DNA of 9,042 nucleotides from Actinomycetota bacterium (GCA_947481755.1 CANKHS010000040.1:1-9042); one strand, 5' to 3'. Positions 1 through 7,164 are shown, numbered from the stretch's first letter. Made by a program: numbers and translations. The notes: generated from the letters alone by a model not told the origin.

Positions 1-3
1 AAG

Positions 4-669
4 TTGTCGCGAATTCGCGAAGTGGTCTTGGGCGCGCAGGACGGTTTGCTGGTGCCGCTCGGTGTTGTGACCGGCATGGCCGCCGCTCACCCCTCACAGT
101 CGCTGATCGTCGTCGCCGGACTTGCCGAAGCCTTTGCGGGTGCTGTCGCAATGGGGAGTGGCTCGTATCTCGCGAGTGAGGCAGAAGAAGGTCTCTACCA
201 GGCGGAGATTCTCGACGAGGGCGAGGAAATCGTCGAGCACTTCGAACGCGAGGTCGCAGAGCTCGCGATCATCCTCGAACACGAGGGTCTACCACGCACT
301 GACGCCGAACAGGTCGCACAAGGACTTGCCGCAAACGAAAACGTTTTCTTGCGCACGAAGATTCAGAAGGAACTCGACCTCTCCCCGGACGCCGGTGGCG
401 AGGCGCTCGGCGACGCCTTCGTCGTCGGTGGGACCTACCTGGGCGCCGCGATTATTCCGCTTTGGCCGTACCTCCTGTTTGACATCAATACCGCGCTCGT
501 CATCAGCCTGATCTGCACCATGATTGCCCTGTTTACGCTCGGCATCGCCAAGGGCAAGGTCGCGCGACTCGCGCTATTCCAATCTGGCGCCAAGGTCGTC
601 GTGATCGGCGCGATCTCGGCTGGCATCGGCTTCGCCGTCGGCCACATCGTGTCGACGTACTTCAGCTAA
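4..669 (+). CDS. VIT1/CCC1 family transporter (iron/manganese type), start near window edge
   Basis: This is probably a vacuolar-iron-transporter (VIT1/CCC1) family membrane protein, a group that moves Fe2+ or Mn2+ out of the cytosol in exchange for protons. The 221 residues open with the family hallmark REVVLGAQDGLL (residues 5-16), where D13 sits in the first membrane helix. A second helix follows at about 33-55 (AEAFAGAVAMGSGSYLAS). Next is a soluble, strongly acidic, Glu-rich segment at about 57-130, which in plant VIT1 is the cytosolic metal-binding domain. Three hydrophobic helices follow at about 136-155, 160-182 and 195-218. Five helices and a length near 220 fit the family. The start is uncertain: TTG at position 4 is only the first possible start in the window, and the frame is open to the left edge, so the true start may lie upstream. 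The stop overlaps the stop of the opposing methylaspartate ammonia-lyase gene. The family call is firm; the metal transported is not visible. Confidence 0.85.
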   Translation: MSRIREVVLGAQDGLLVPLGVVTGMAAAHPSQSLIVVAGLAEAFAGAVAMGSGSYLASEAEEGLYQAEILDEGEEIVEHFEREVAELAIILEHEGLPRTDAEQVAQGLAANENVFLRTKIQKELDLSPDAGGEALGDAFVVGGTYLGAAIIPLWPYLLFDINTALVISLICTMIALFTLGIAKGKVARLALFQSGAKVVVIGAISAGIGFAVGHIVSTYFS

Positions 670-1898
670 GCCGTTCGTTCCCAATCGACCAGAGCGCGAC
701 GCATTGCGTTACGAACGATCGTCACGCCCTCGTCGACACCCATCCCCGGCTTGGCGAGCACCTGGTCGGCCTCAACCGCGAGAGCCACCTGTGCGCTGGC
801 GATTGCGCTGACCTCGGTCTCGGCGCAGGAGCCACCAATGAAGACTCCCAGGCCCGCGTCGCGGCAGATCTGTGCTGCAGCGATTGCCTCGGTCAAACAG
901 CCGAGGTCGGGCATTTTGATCTGGATCAGGTCAACGGCTTCGGCGGCAACAAACTGCGCCACGTCGGCATCGGTGTTGCAGAACTCGTCTGCGACCAGCG
1001 CGACAGAGACGCCGCGCTCGCGCAGCGTGGAGCGCAGGCGCGCAAGCAGTTCGACCGTCTCGGAGACATCGGCGCCATAACACGGCGACTCGACCGCGAG
1101 GTCGAGCCCTCCCGCGGCTGTCTCCGCGGCCGCGAGGAACGTCGCCATGCGGTCGACGTCGAGCGAGACGACCTGCCCGAGCATGCCGTAGACGTCGAGA
1201 TGCAGGGACGGGCGATAGTCGGCCGGACCCAACTCGTCGACGCGTCGACGCAACCACGCCACGTAGTCCAGAAACCGCTGTCCATCGTGCCCAAACGAAT
1301 CGAGCGAGTTGAAGAGCCCGTGCGGCAAGACGTCGACAGCCCGCAGGATCATCCGGTCCGCGTTCAGCTCGCGCTCGTCGCCGGACTGGGCATAGACGGG
1401 CAACAGCTCCGGCTCGGTGAGGCCCGTAATCTGCGCGAGAATCCGCAACGGACTGCTCCCCGCCTCGGCAGCGGTGGCGTTGAGGAGCGCCTGACTGATC
1501 CCATAGCGAACGGCGGTGTGGAGCGGGCGACCATCGAACCGCAACTCCTCGATCAGTCGACAACCTGTAGCGAAGTCGAACTCTCCGGCTCGTTGTAGAG
1601 CCAGCGCCGCGAAATCGACCTCAACGCCAAGCACGGCTGGATCGACCGGGGCATCCCGGCCACCGACACCCGCGTATTGGACCGAAACGGCGTCGCCCCA
1701 TCCAACCGCGCCTGCCGTGGTCTCAATCCGCAGCAGCATGGCCCGCGACGGACTGCGGACTGCGCTGTGGCCGGGCGTGATCGGGTCGCCAAGGTACGTG
1801 AAACCATCGTGCTTGGCGCCCGCGCGGATCGCCATCAGATCATCGGCATAGAACGCTGCCTCGCCTGGCACCGCATCGAGCCACGCAAGCTGGGGCAT
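666..1898 (-). CDS. mal: Methylaspartate ammonia-lyase (EC 4.3.1.2)
   Basis: This enolase-superfamily enzyme reversibly eliminates ammonia from L-threo-3-methylaspartate to give mesaconate, a step in glutamate fermentation by the methylaspartate route and in the methylaspartate cycle. The 410-residue length is typical. The N-terminal capping domain contains DPITPGH (38-44) and GWGDAVSVQYAGVGGRD (66-82). The barrel shows all expected active-site positions: QSGD (Q171), LPHGLFN (H193, proposed general acid/base), HLDVYG (D235), AVESP (E270), LVADEFCN (D304) and LIQIKMPDLG (Q326, catalytic K328). GGSCAET (355-361) and AKPGMGVDEG (382-391) follow. D235, E270 and D304 would bind Mg2+. Spacing agrees closely with the characterised Citrobacter enzyme as I remember it (H194, D238, E273, D307, K331); its Thr360 is Ser357 here. 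The start is ATG 3 bases after the pepF stop, with a GAGGG Shine-Dalgarno at 1906-1910. It is the last gene of a NUDIX-pepF-mal operon. No glutamate mutase is present in the window. Confidence 0.92.
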   Translation of the reverse strand: MPQLAWLDAVPGEAAFYADDLMAIRAGAKHDGFTYLGDPITPGHSAVRSPSRAMLLRIETTAGAVGWGDAVSVQYAGVGGRDAPVDPAVLGVEVDFAALALQRAGEFDFATGCRLIEELRFDGRPLHTAVRYGISQALLNATAAEAGSSPLRILAQITGLTEPELLPVYAQSGDERELNADRMILRAVDVLPHGLFNSLDSFGHDGQRFLDYVAWLRRRVDELGPADYRPSLHLDVYGMLGQVVSLDVDRMATFLAAAETAAGGLDLAVESPCYGADVSETVELLARLRSTLRERGVSVALVADEFCNTDADVAQFVAAEAVDLIQIKMPDLGCLTEAIAAAQICRDAGLGVFIGGSCAETEVSAIASAQVALAVEADQVLAKPGMGVDEGVTIVRNAMRRALVDWERTA

Positions 1899-1901
1899 CG
1901 C

Positions 1902-3686
1902 TCAGCCCTCGAGCGCCAGGTCGAGCATGCGCTCCATCTCGTCGAGGCCCTTGCCCCACGTCGCTGCATCGGCCAGATCGATCCCGAAGGCACCAAGCTG
2001 CTCGCCCGGCGACTTGCTGCCACCCGTTGCCAAAAAGTCGAGGTACGGACCGACGAAGGCGTCACCGTCTTCGCGATAGAGCGCGTAGAGGGTGAGGCTC
2101 GCGAGGTGAGCAAAGGCGTAGGCGTAGGTATAGAAGCGCGTGTTGATGAAGTGCGGGATGTAGGACCAGCCGCGACGGTACCCCTCGGGCAGCTCCATGG
2201 AATCCCCGTAGTAGGCCTTGTTGCGGGCGATCCAGAACTCGCCAAGCCGTTCTTTCGTGAGTGCCTGGCCCTCGCTGCGAGCGCCGTAGGCGTCCTGTTC
2301 GTACCGCACCATCATCGTCTGCCGGAAGACCGTCGCAAACCCCGACTCGAGCTCCTGACGGATCAGGGCCATCCTGGTCGTGGCATCGGATTCCTCAGCC
2401 AGCATGCGGTCGAACACGAGCAATTCCGCGAACGTGCTTGGCACCTCGCAGAGCGCCAACGGGGCGTGCATCGAGAGCGCGGTCTGGCGTTCACTCGAGA
2501 GCGCAAAGTGCATGCCGTGCCCGAGTTCGTGCGCGACGGTCATCAGGTCGCGCAACGTGTCGGTGTGGTTGAGCATGATGAACGGCTGCGCGTCCTGAGC
2601 AACCGACGCACAGAAGGCTCCCCCACGCTTGCCCTGCCGCGGCTCGGCATCCACGCGCTGTTCAGCGAAGACGCTCTTCGAGACACGCAGAATTTCGGGA
2701 GAGAAACGCCCGAACGCGTCCTCCACAATCTCGCAGGCCTCGACGTACGGCATCGCCCGCCCCTCACCTAGCGGCGCGTACTGATCGGCGAGATGAAGCT
2801 TCTCCAGCCCCATCAGTTCAGCTTTCTTCGTAAACCAGCGCTGCGCCATGCCGTAGCGCGACTCAATCGCCTCCATCATCGCGTCGACCCAGGCAGGCTC
2901 GAGCTCGTTCGAGAGATGCCGCGGTGCGATCGGCGAGTCGTAGCCGCGCAGCCGATCCATCGTGAGGCGATCCGCGACAATGCTGTCGTAGCAGGTCGAA
3001 AGCACGTCGCCATGGGGCTCGAGCGCCACGTACAGCGTCTCGAGCGCTGCCAGCCGAACCGGGCGGTTGGTCGTGTGGACGTACGACAACAGTTCGTCGA
3101 CCGTCTTCTCGGTCTCCCCCGTGCCGTCGTCGAACGGTGCACGAATGTTCGAGACCGTCTGCGCGAACAGGTTCTGCCAGGCGGACACGACCGGCTCGCG
3201 CTCGGACAGCATTCGCTCCTGGTCATCCGGCAACACGTGTGGACGGAAGCGACGCTCCGACGACAGGTGATGGCGATTAGCTGCCAACTCGGGTGCATCA
3301 ATCAGTGGCTGAGCGACCGCATCGTCTACGGCGATCCACTCGAGATCGAAGAAGCGCAGCGCGTTGCCCGCGCGCACCATGCCTTGATCGACGACGGTCT
3401 CGAAATCGCGAGCCTCGTCGTCATTGACGTCGACGCTGCGGCGCAGGCCAACGTAAGAGCCAACGCGGTGCAGCGCGTTGCTGATCTCGGCAAGCTCGGC
3501 CAGAGCGGCGGCCAGACCGGTCGCATCGAGCGTGGCAACGGTGCCGCGATAGGTGGCATCAAAGGCCTCTGCTGCCGCGATCGTCTCCGTGAGCAACTGT
3601 TGTGCCGCCGCAACATCGGAGCAGATCAGCGAGAGGTCCCAGCGGACACCCGCTGCGTTTGGTCCGGATGGCGTGATGGCAGTCAT
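1902..3686 (-). CDS. pepF: M3 family oligoendopeptidase F
   Basis: This is a cytoplasmic zinc metallopeptidase of family M3 (PepF/oligoendopeptidase F type) that cuts short peptides, usually to recycle protein-breakdown products. I start it at the ATG at 3686, giving 594 residues, close to the family's usual 600. Residue numbers are from that start. The N-terminal WDLSLICSD (16-24) is the typical PepF opening. The zinc site is HELGH (386-390: ligands H386 and H390, catalytic E387) with a third ligand E414 in EVPSTFAE. Downstream are RYEQDAYGARSEGQ (461-474) and the substrate-groove motif YIPHFINTRFYTYAYAF (509-525), both characteristic of the family. There is no signal peptide. An upstream in-frame start would add 30 residues unlike the family and overlap the NUDIX gene by 80 bases, so I reject it. 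The start lies 10 bases after the NUDIX stop with no evident Shine-Dalgarno, so translation is probably coupled. mal follows after 3 bases. Confidence 0.94.
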   Translation of the reverse strand: MTAITPSGPNAAGVRWDLSLICSDVAAAQQLLTETIAAAEAFDATYRGTVATLDATGLAAALAELAEISNALHRVGSYVGLRRSVDVNDDEARDFETVVDQGMVRAGNALRFFDLEWIAVDDAVAQPLIDAPELAANRHHLSSERRFRPHVLPDDQERMLSEREPVVSAWQNLFAQTVSNIRAPFDDGTGETEKTVDELLSYVHTTNRPVRLAALETLYVALEPHGDVLSTCYDSIVADRLTMDRLRGYDSPIAPRHLSNELEPAWVDAMMEAIESRYGMAQRWFTKKAELMGLEKLHLADQYAPLGEGRAMPYVEACEIVEDAFGRFSPEILRVSKSVFAEQRVDAEPRQGKRGGAFCASVAQDAQPFIMLNHTDTLRDLMTVAHELGHGMHFALSSERQTALSMHAPLALCEVPSTFAELLVFDRMLAEESDATTRMALIRQELESGFATVFRQTMMVRYEQDAYGARSEGQALTKERLGEFWIARNKAYYGDSMELPEGYRRGWSYIPHFINTRFYTYAYAFAHLASLTLYALYREDGDAFVGPYLDFLATGGSKSPGEQLGAFGIDLADAATWGKGLDEMERMLDLALEG

Positions 3687-3696
3687 GGCTGAAGTG

Positions 3697-4245
3697 TTAT
3701 CGATCGAGCCCGGCGAGTCGACGCTGTGCGAGCAGAAGAGCCAAGGAACTCGTCGCCGCCAAAATCTCGCCACCAATCATCGCGATCGCATCTTCCAACG
3801 GCATCGCGATCGGCACCGTCGGCTCGTGCTGTTCGGCCATGGGATCCGGCACGCAATTGTGCGCTAAAAAGATGTAGCCGCGCTCGTTCATGCGACCGGG
3901 GCTCGTACAGAACTCGCCCAACGATTCGATTTCGTCCGACCGCAAAAACGTCTCCTCGCCGAGCTCGCGGCGAGCGCAGTCGAGCGGATCCTCATCCGCA
4001 TCAAGCGCGCCGGCAGGCACCTCTAGGGTCTCGAGACCCATCGCGTAGCGGAATTGACGCACCAGCACGACGTCGCCATTCGGCAGTAGAGGGACAATTT
4101 TTGCGAATCCCGGAGAAAGGATTAGTGGAAACTGATATTCGCGACCTTCCGGTGTGCGAACGTCGTGTTCCTCAATGCGAACTAGGTCGTCATGGAGCAC
4201 ACGCCTGCCAAGGGTTTGCCACTCGTTTGGTCCCTGATGTTCCAC
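3697..4245 (-). CDS. NUDIX hydrolase, ADP-ribose pyrophosphatase-like
   Basis: The 182-residue protein belongs to the NUDIX superfamily, which hydrolyses X-linked nucleoside diphosphates, and most resembles the ADP-ribose/nucleotide-sugar pyrophosphatase group. An N-terminal beta region (1-60) leads to VRQFRYAMGLETLEVPAG (62-79), the E-[VL]-PAG element found before the NUDIX box in ADPRases. The box spans 79-101: G79, E85, R93-E94, L95 and the metal-binding E97-E98. The consensus glycine after EE-x is Phe100 here. The loop SPGRMNERGYIFLA (115-128) matches the ADPRase pattern in which a Glu after SPG helps catalysis (E121). The likely start is GTG at 4245. A TATAGT -10 box lies 6 bases upstream, which would make the mRNA leaderless. 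It is the first gene of the operon with pepF and mal. The substrate cannot be fixed from sequence; ADP-ribose is the best guess. Confidence 0.88.
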   Translation of the reverse strand: MEHQGPNEWQTLGRRVLHDDLVRIEEHDVRTPEGREYQFPLILSPGFAKIVPLLPNGDVVLVRQFRYAMGLETLEVPAGALDADEDPLDCARRELGEETFLRSDEIESLGEFCTSPGRMNERGYIFLAHNCVPDPMAEQHEPTVPIAMPLEDAIAMIGGEILAATSSLALLLAQRRLAGLDR

Positions 4246-4251
4246 CTCTGC

Positions 4252-4257
4252 ACTATA
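4252..4257 (-). promoter_or_regulatory. -10 box for the NUDIX-pepF-mal operon (leaderless)
   Basis: Read on the minus strand this is TATAGT, 5 of 6 to the TATAAT consensus, ending 6 bases before the GTG start at 4245. Transcription beginning about 7 bases after a -10 box would put the first nucleotide at the start codon. I find no convincing -35 hexamer. The place where one would fall overlaps the -10 box of the divergent deacetylase gene. Confidence 0.45.
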
Positions 4258-4276
4258 GGGCTGGCGCCAGAGCAGG

Positions 4277-4282
4277 TATTAT
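4277..4282 (+). promoter_or_regulatory. -10 box for the polysaccharide deacetylase gene
   Basis: TATTAT matches the -10 consensus at 5 of 6 positions and ends 9 bases before the ATG at 4292, so the mRNA would be leaderless or carry only a few bases of leader. There is no Shine-Dalgarno in the interval. No good -35 is visible. At about 17 bases upstream the sequence overlaps the opposing -10 box of the NUDIX operon, so the two promoters probably compete for polymerase. Confidence 0.45.
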
Positions 4283-4291
4283 TGAGTCTCG

Positions 4292-5176
4292 ATGCGCGTC
4301 CGTCCTGCCCTCCTCGTCCTCACGGCAATCGCTGTGATCGTGATCGCTGGCTCCGCTGTCCTTCATCGGACCAGCAACACCGCAACTGCGGCGAGCAAGG
4401 CAGCAGCGCCAGTCGCTGTCACGAAAACGCTCAAACCCGTCAAAACCGTTCCGACGTTGACGCTGCCGGATCCCCTGCCAAATCGCACCGTTCGTGTCCC
4501 GATTTTGATGTATCACCGCATTGCGGTTCTAGCCGGCGACGAGCCCGCCGTCACCGTTGGTCTGACCGTTGATCCAGGAGAGTTTACGCTCGAGATGCAA
4601 TGGCTAAAGGACAACGGCTTCACGTCAATTACGCAGATGCAACTCTACGAAGCGCTCGAATTGGGTAAGCCACTGCCTGCCAAGCCCGTGCTGATTACCT
4701 TCGACGACGGCTACCGCGGCATCGCGACGACGGCCGCACCAATCATGACGCGCGTTGGCATGGTCGGAACCGCGTATGTAATCACGGATCGCATTGCCCA
4801 GCTCAAGAAGACGGCGCCCACGTGGATGACGTGGCCGCAATTGCGGACACTCGAGCAGCGCGGCTGGGACATTGGGTCGCACACGGTGTCGCACACGGAG
4901 ATTCCACACATGTCAACCGAGGCGGCCCTCAAAACGTTGCGCGGCTCCCGCCTGGCACTCGAAAAGCATCTTGGTCACCCGGTGCAATGGTTTTGCTACC
5001 CCGCCGGATCCGTCAACGCAGCTGCGGTCGCCGACGTTAAGCAGGCCGGATACGTATTGGCGACCACGACGAAATCGGGCGTTGAACACTCTGCGACCGA
5101 TCCACTCGAACTAAGCCGTATCCGCGTCGCTAACGACACAGGCGTCCGCGGCCTCGCCGCTGCCCTCTCGTCTTAG
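4292..5176 (+). CDS. Membrane-anchored polysaccharide deacetylase (NodB/CE4 domain)
   Basis: This 294-residue protein carries a carbohydrate esterase family 4 domain, which removes N-acetyl groups from envelope or matrix polysaccharides with a divalent metal. Residues 1-4 are basic and 5-24 form one hydrophobic segment, acting as signal anchor or signal peptide. A low-complexity Ala/Thr/Pro/Lys linker follows to about 65. The domain opens with VPILMYHRI (69-77), typical of the PgaB-like branch. It contains motif 1 TFDDGY (136-141; catalytic base and metal Asp, D138/D139), motif 2 HTVSH (197-201; the two metal His) and motif 3 FCYPAG (234-239). All key residues are intact, so an active enzyme is expected. 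The start is the ATG just after a TATTAT box. The gene diverges from the NUDIX operon, and its stop overlaps the opposing DeoC-like gene by 4 bases. The substrate is unknown; poly-N-acetylglucosamine or peptidoglycan are candidates. Confidence 0.9.
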   Translation: MRVRPALLVLTAIAVIVIAGSAVLHRTSNTATAASKAAAPVAVTKTLKPVKTVPTLTLPDPLPNRTVRVPILMYHRIAVLAGDEPAVTVGLTVDPGEFTLEMQWLKDNGFTSITQMQLYEALELGKPLPAKPVLITFDDGYRGIATTAAPIMTRVGMVGTAYVITDRIAQLKKTAPTWMTWPQLRTLEQRGWDIGSHTVSHTEIPHMSTEAALKTLRGSRLALEKHLGHPVQWFCYPAGSVNAAAVADVKQAGYVLATTTKSGVEHSATDPLELSRIRVANDTGVRGLAAALSS

Positions 5177-5847
5177 CGCGACGAATCAGCAAATACGTCG
5201 AGATTCGCCGTGCCAACGCGAGTAGCTCCCGCAGCAATCAAGGCAGCCACCTCATCAAAGCCGCGTATGCCGCGCACAGCCTTGATGCCAACTCCTGCTC
5301 CTACCTCCTCGCGCAACAACTCGATATCGAGCGTGTTATCCGGTTCCGGAACGAGTCCGGACGACGTTACGACCATGTCGATCTCTGCCGCCGCAACCGC
5401 GCGCACCAACAGGCGCAGCGTGCGATCGTCGTACACGCCCGTCTCAATCACAGCGCGAACGAGGACCTCTGCGCGCACCTCGCGCGCCTCGGCAACGCAG
5501 CGCGAGAGCTCATCGCGCACGTGATTCGGGTTGCCCGAGCCAAAACTGGCAAGATCGACCACGATCTCAAGTTCCTGCGCACCGTCCTCCAAGGCCCTCC
5601 GGCCCGCAAGGGCCTTGATCGATGGTCGATCGCTACCAAACGGATGGGAAATCAGAGCGACGAGCTTGACGTCAGACCCCGTGAGCGCGGCATGAGCAGT
5701 ACCAACATGGGTCGGTGGTACGCAGACGGCGGCCACGTGGGCGTGCTTCGCTGCATCACAAAAAGCCGTGCACTCGGTCGCCGAGACGCGCGGTCGCAAG
5801 AGCATCAATTCGATCGATTTTGCTCCATCGCCAGTGCGTCTCGCCAT
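5173..5847 (-). CDS. deoC: DeoC-family deoxyribose-phosphate aldolase-like protein lacking the Schiff-base lysine
   Basis: The 224 residues follow the DeoC/class I aldolase barrel from end to end. Matching segments are AAVCVPPTHV (39-48), KLVALISHPFG (61-71), KALAGRRALEDGAQELEIVVD (78-98), VRAVIETGVYDD (130-141), TSSGLVPEP (161-169) and IKAVRGIRGFDEVAALIAAGATRVGTAN (188-215). DeoC normally cleaves 2-deoxyribose-5-phosphate into glyceraldehyde-3-phosphate and acetaldehyde through a Schiff base on the Lys of a KTSTG motif. Here that motif reads VTSSG, with Val160 in the lysine place. The second active-site Lys (K189) is kept. The Asp of the usual EID motif is Glu, and the usual N-terminal DHT motif reads ELM. 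Length is normal and the frame is open, so this is a divergent protein rather than a decayed gene. It either does a different reaction or uses K189 differently. It diverges from the glycoside hydrolase and converges with the deacetylase. Confidence 0.8.
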   Translation of the reverse strand: MARRTGDGAKSIELMLLRPRVSATECTAFCDAAKHAHVAAVCVPPTHVGTAHAALTGSDVKLVALISHPFGSDRPSIKALAGRRALEDGAQELEIVVDLASFGSGNPNHVRDELSRCVAEAREVRAEVLVRAVIETGVYDDRTLRLLVRAVAAAEIDMVVTSSGLVPEPDNTLDIELLREEVGAGVGIKAVRGIRGFDEVAALIAAGATRVGTANLDVFADSSR

Positions 5848-5862
5848 ACGTAGAGCGTACCC

Positions 5863-5890
5863 GTCATACGTGACCCCGGTCGCTTCACAA
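5863..5890 (-). promoter_or_regulatory. Putative promoter of the DeoC-like gene
   Basis: On the minus strand TTGTGA (5885-5890) and TATGAC (5863-5868) are separated by 16 bases and each match the consensus at 4 of 6 positions, leaving 15 bases to the ATG. An alternative -10, TACGCT at 5854-5859, sits exactly 6 bases before the ATG and would give a leaderless mRNA, but it has no -35. No Shine-Dalgarno precedes the start in either case. Confidence 0.35.
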
Positions 5891-5911
5891 CACTCGTATC
5901 TCGTCTACGAT
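5884..5911 (+). promoter_or_regulatory. Putative promoter of the DUF4015-type glycoside hydrolase gene
   Basis: TTCACA (5884-5889, 5 of 6 to TTGACA) and TACGAT (5906-5911, 4 of 6 to TATAAT) are separated by 16 bases. The -10 ends 14 bases before the ATG, so the leader would be about 7 bases, too short for a Shine-Dalgarno, and none is seen. The -35 shares its bases with the putative -35 of the divergent DeoC-like gene. Confidence 0.5.
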
Positions 5912-5925
5912 TCGACGTCCACGTA

Positions 5926-7164
5926 ATGAACGACTTCCGCGACCAGAAACGTTACGACGCGCACCAAGAGGCGATGCGCAATTCGCGCCGAGCTAAACAG
6001 CGCGCGAGTGCGCGTGCCACGCAGCGCAAACGACGGATGGTCCTGATTGCAGTTCTGCTGATTCCCGTTGCAATTGCAGCCTTTGCCTTCACCTGGAGTC
6101 GAGACAGCGATGCGCCAAAGAAGGCGATCAAGCAGGCAGTGACGCTGCCAAAGCAGTCTGCCGCCGAGCAGGCCGTAGGTGGTCATGTGGCGATGCCCGA
6201 TCACGTCCGTGGCGTGCACGTCACCAGTTACGCCGTCGCTACCTCCGGCATGTTCGAGCCGATCATGGCGCTTGCCGATCCCAAGGTCGGCATGAATGCG
6301 ATCGAAATCGACATCAAAGACGAGCGCGGCGAGGTTGCGTTTTCCACACCAATTCCGCTCGCCAAGGAATCTGGCGCACACATGAACATCTACGACCCGG
6401 TCAAGGTCTTGCGACGAGCACACGACGCCGGGCTGTACGTCATCGGCCGCATTGTGACCTTTCAGGATGGCTACGCCCCCGGTGCCGCGCCAGCGAACGG
6501 TGTCCACACACGCCGCGGCACGTTGTGGAAGAACAACCTTGGCATCACGTGGCTCGATCCCACCAATGAGGCAGCGTGGGAGTATCCGATTCAGTTGGCT
6601 GCCTACGCGGCCGAACTGGGCTTCGACGAGATCATGTTCGACTACGTGCGGTATCCCACTGACGGTAACGCGGCTGACATGGTTTTCCACGACCCGGGCC
6701 GCAGCCGCGACGACACGATCACGTCATTTCTAAAGCGGGCATCCAACACGCTCAAGCCCCTTGGTGTGCGTGTCTCGGCTGCCATGTTTGGTCTTGCTGC
6801 GACCAACGATCTTGGCATCGGCCAGAAGCCCGGCAAGCTACGCAACACCCTCGACGCTGTCTACCCGATGGTCTATCCCTCCCACTTCACCGACGGACAG
6901 TTCGGCATTGCGAAGCCGGGCGACACACCGGGCCCAACCGTTGCAGCAGCCCTCTCCGACTGGCGTCGCCGAACCAACGGCGGCACGGTTCAGATTCGAC
7001 CGTGGCTCCAAGACTTCACCCTCGGCGGGATTCCTTACGGACTGCCACAGGTGCAGCAGCAGATTGATGCTGCTGACAGCGTGGGCGCCGGCGGCTGGCT
7101 GCTCTGGAACGCCACCTGCTCGTACACAGCGGGCGTCTTCGCCGGTACCAACGGCCAGCCGTAG
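5926..7164 (+). CDS. Membrane-anchored putative glycoside hydrolase (DUF4015-type barrel)
   Basis: This 412-residue protein resembles the 'putative glycoside hydrolase' family PF13200 (DUF4015), a predicted TIM-barrel related to polysaccharide hydrolases whose substrate is not established. Residues 1-37 are strongly basic and cytoplasmic. Residues 38-56 form one transmembrane segment, and 60-92 are a linker, placing the rest outside the membrane. The barrel begins at VRGVHVTSYAV (94-104). It continues with MNAIEIDIKDERGEVAF (123-139), AGLYVIGRIVTFQD (168-181), TWLDPTNEAAWEY (208-220), GFDEIMFDYVRYP (232-244, with the likely catalytic-face D239), VRVSAAMFGLA (281-291), LDAVYPMVYPSHF (309-321), IRPWLQDF (357-364) and GGWLLWNA (389-396). 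Ile-Glu-x-Asp-x-Lys-Asp and FDYVRYP are the signature stretches. It lies near an extracytoplasmic deacetylase on the same strand, which suggests polysaccharide remodelling. It ends 2 bases before the convergent era stop. Confidence 0.85.
   Translation: MNDFRDQKRYDAHQEAMRNSRRAKQRASARATQRKRRMVLIAVLLIPVAIAAFAFTWSRDSDAPKKAIKQAVTLPKQSAAEQAVGGHVAMPDHVRGVHVTSYAVATSGMFEPIMALADPKVGMNAIEIDIKDERGEVAFSTPIPLAKESGAHMNIYDPVKVLRRAHDAGLYVIGRIVTFQDGYAPGAAPANGVHTRRGTLWKNNLGITWLDPTNEAAWEYPIQLAAYAAELGFDEIMFDYVRYPTDGNAADMVFHDPGRSRDDTITSFLKRASNTLKPLGVRVSAAMFGLAATNDLGIGQKPGKLRNTLDAVYPMVYPSHFTDGQFGIAKPGDTPGPTVAAALSDWRRRTNGGTVQIRPWLQDFTLGGIPYGLPQVQQQIDAADSVGAGGWLLWNATCSYTAGVFAGTNGQP

Noticed and set aside
1677..3692. 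Long plus-strand open frames (364 and 299 codons) opposite pepF and the start of mal
   Set aside because: They run in exact codon register with the real minus-strand gene, so they stay open simply because TTA, CTA and TCA codons are rare in it. Their translations are Arg/His-rich with no recognisable domain.
3687..3776. Upstream GTG/ATG-type start adding 30 residues to pepF
   Set aside because: The added residues do not look like PepF and would overlap the NUDIX gene by 80 bases. The ATG at 3686, 10 bases after the NUDIX stop, gives the normal length.
5905..6690. 261-codon minus-strand open frame opposite the glycoside hydrolase gene
   Set aside because: Also in exact antisense codon register, with no family motif. 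The plus-strand protein has clear barrel motifs and a transmembrane anchor.
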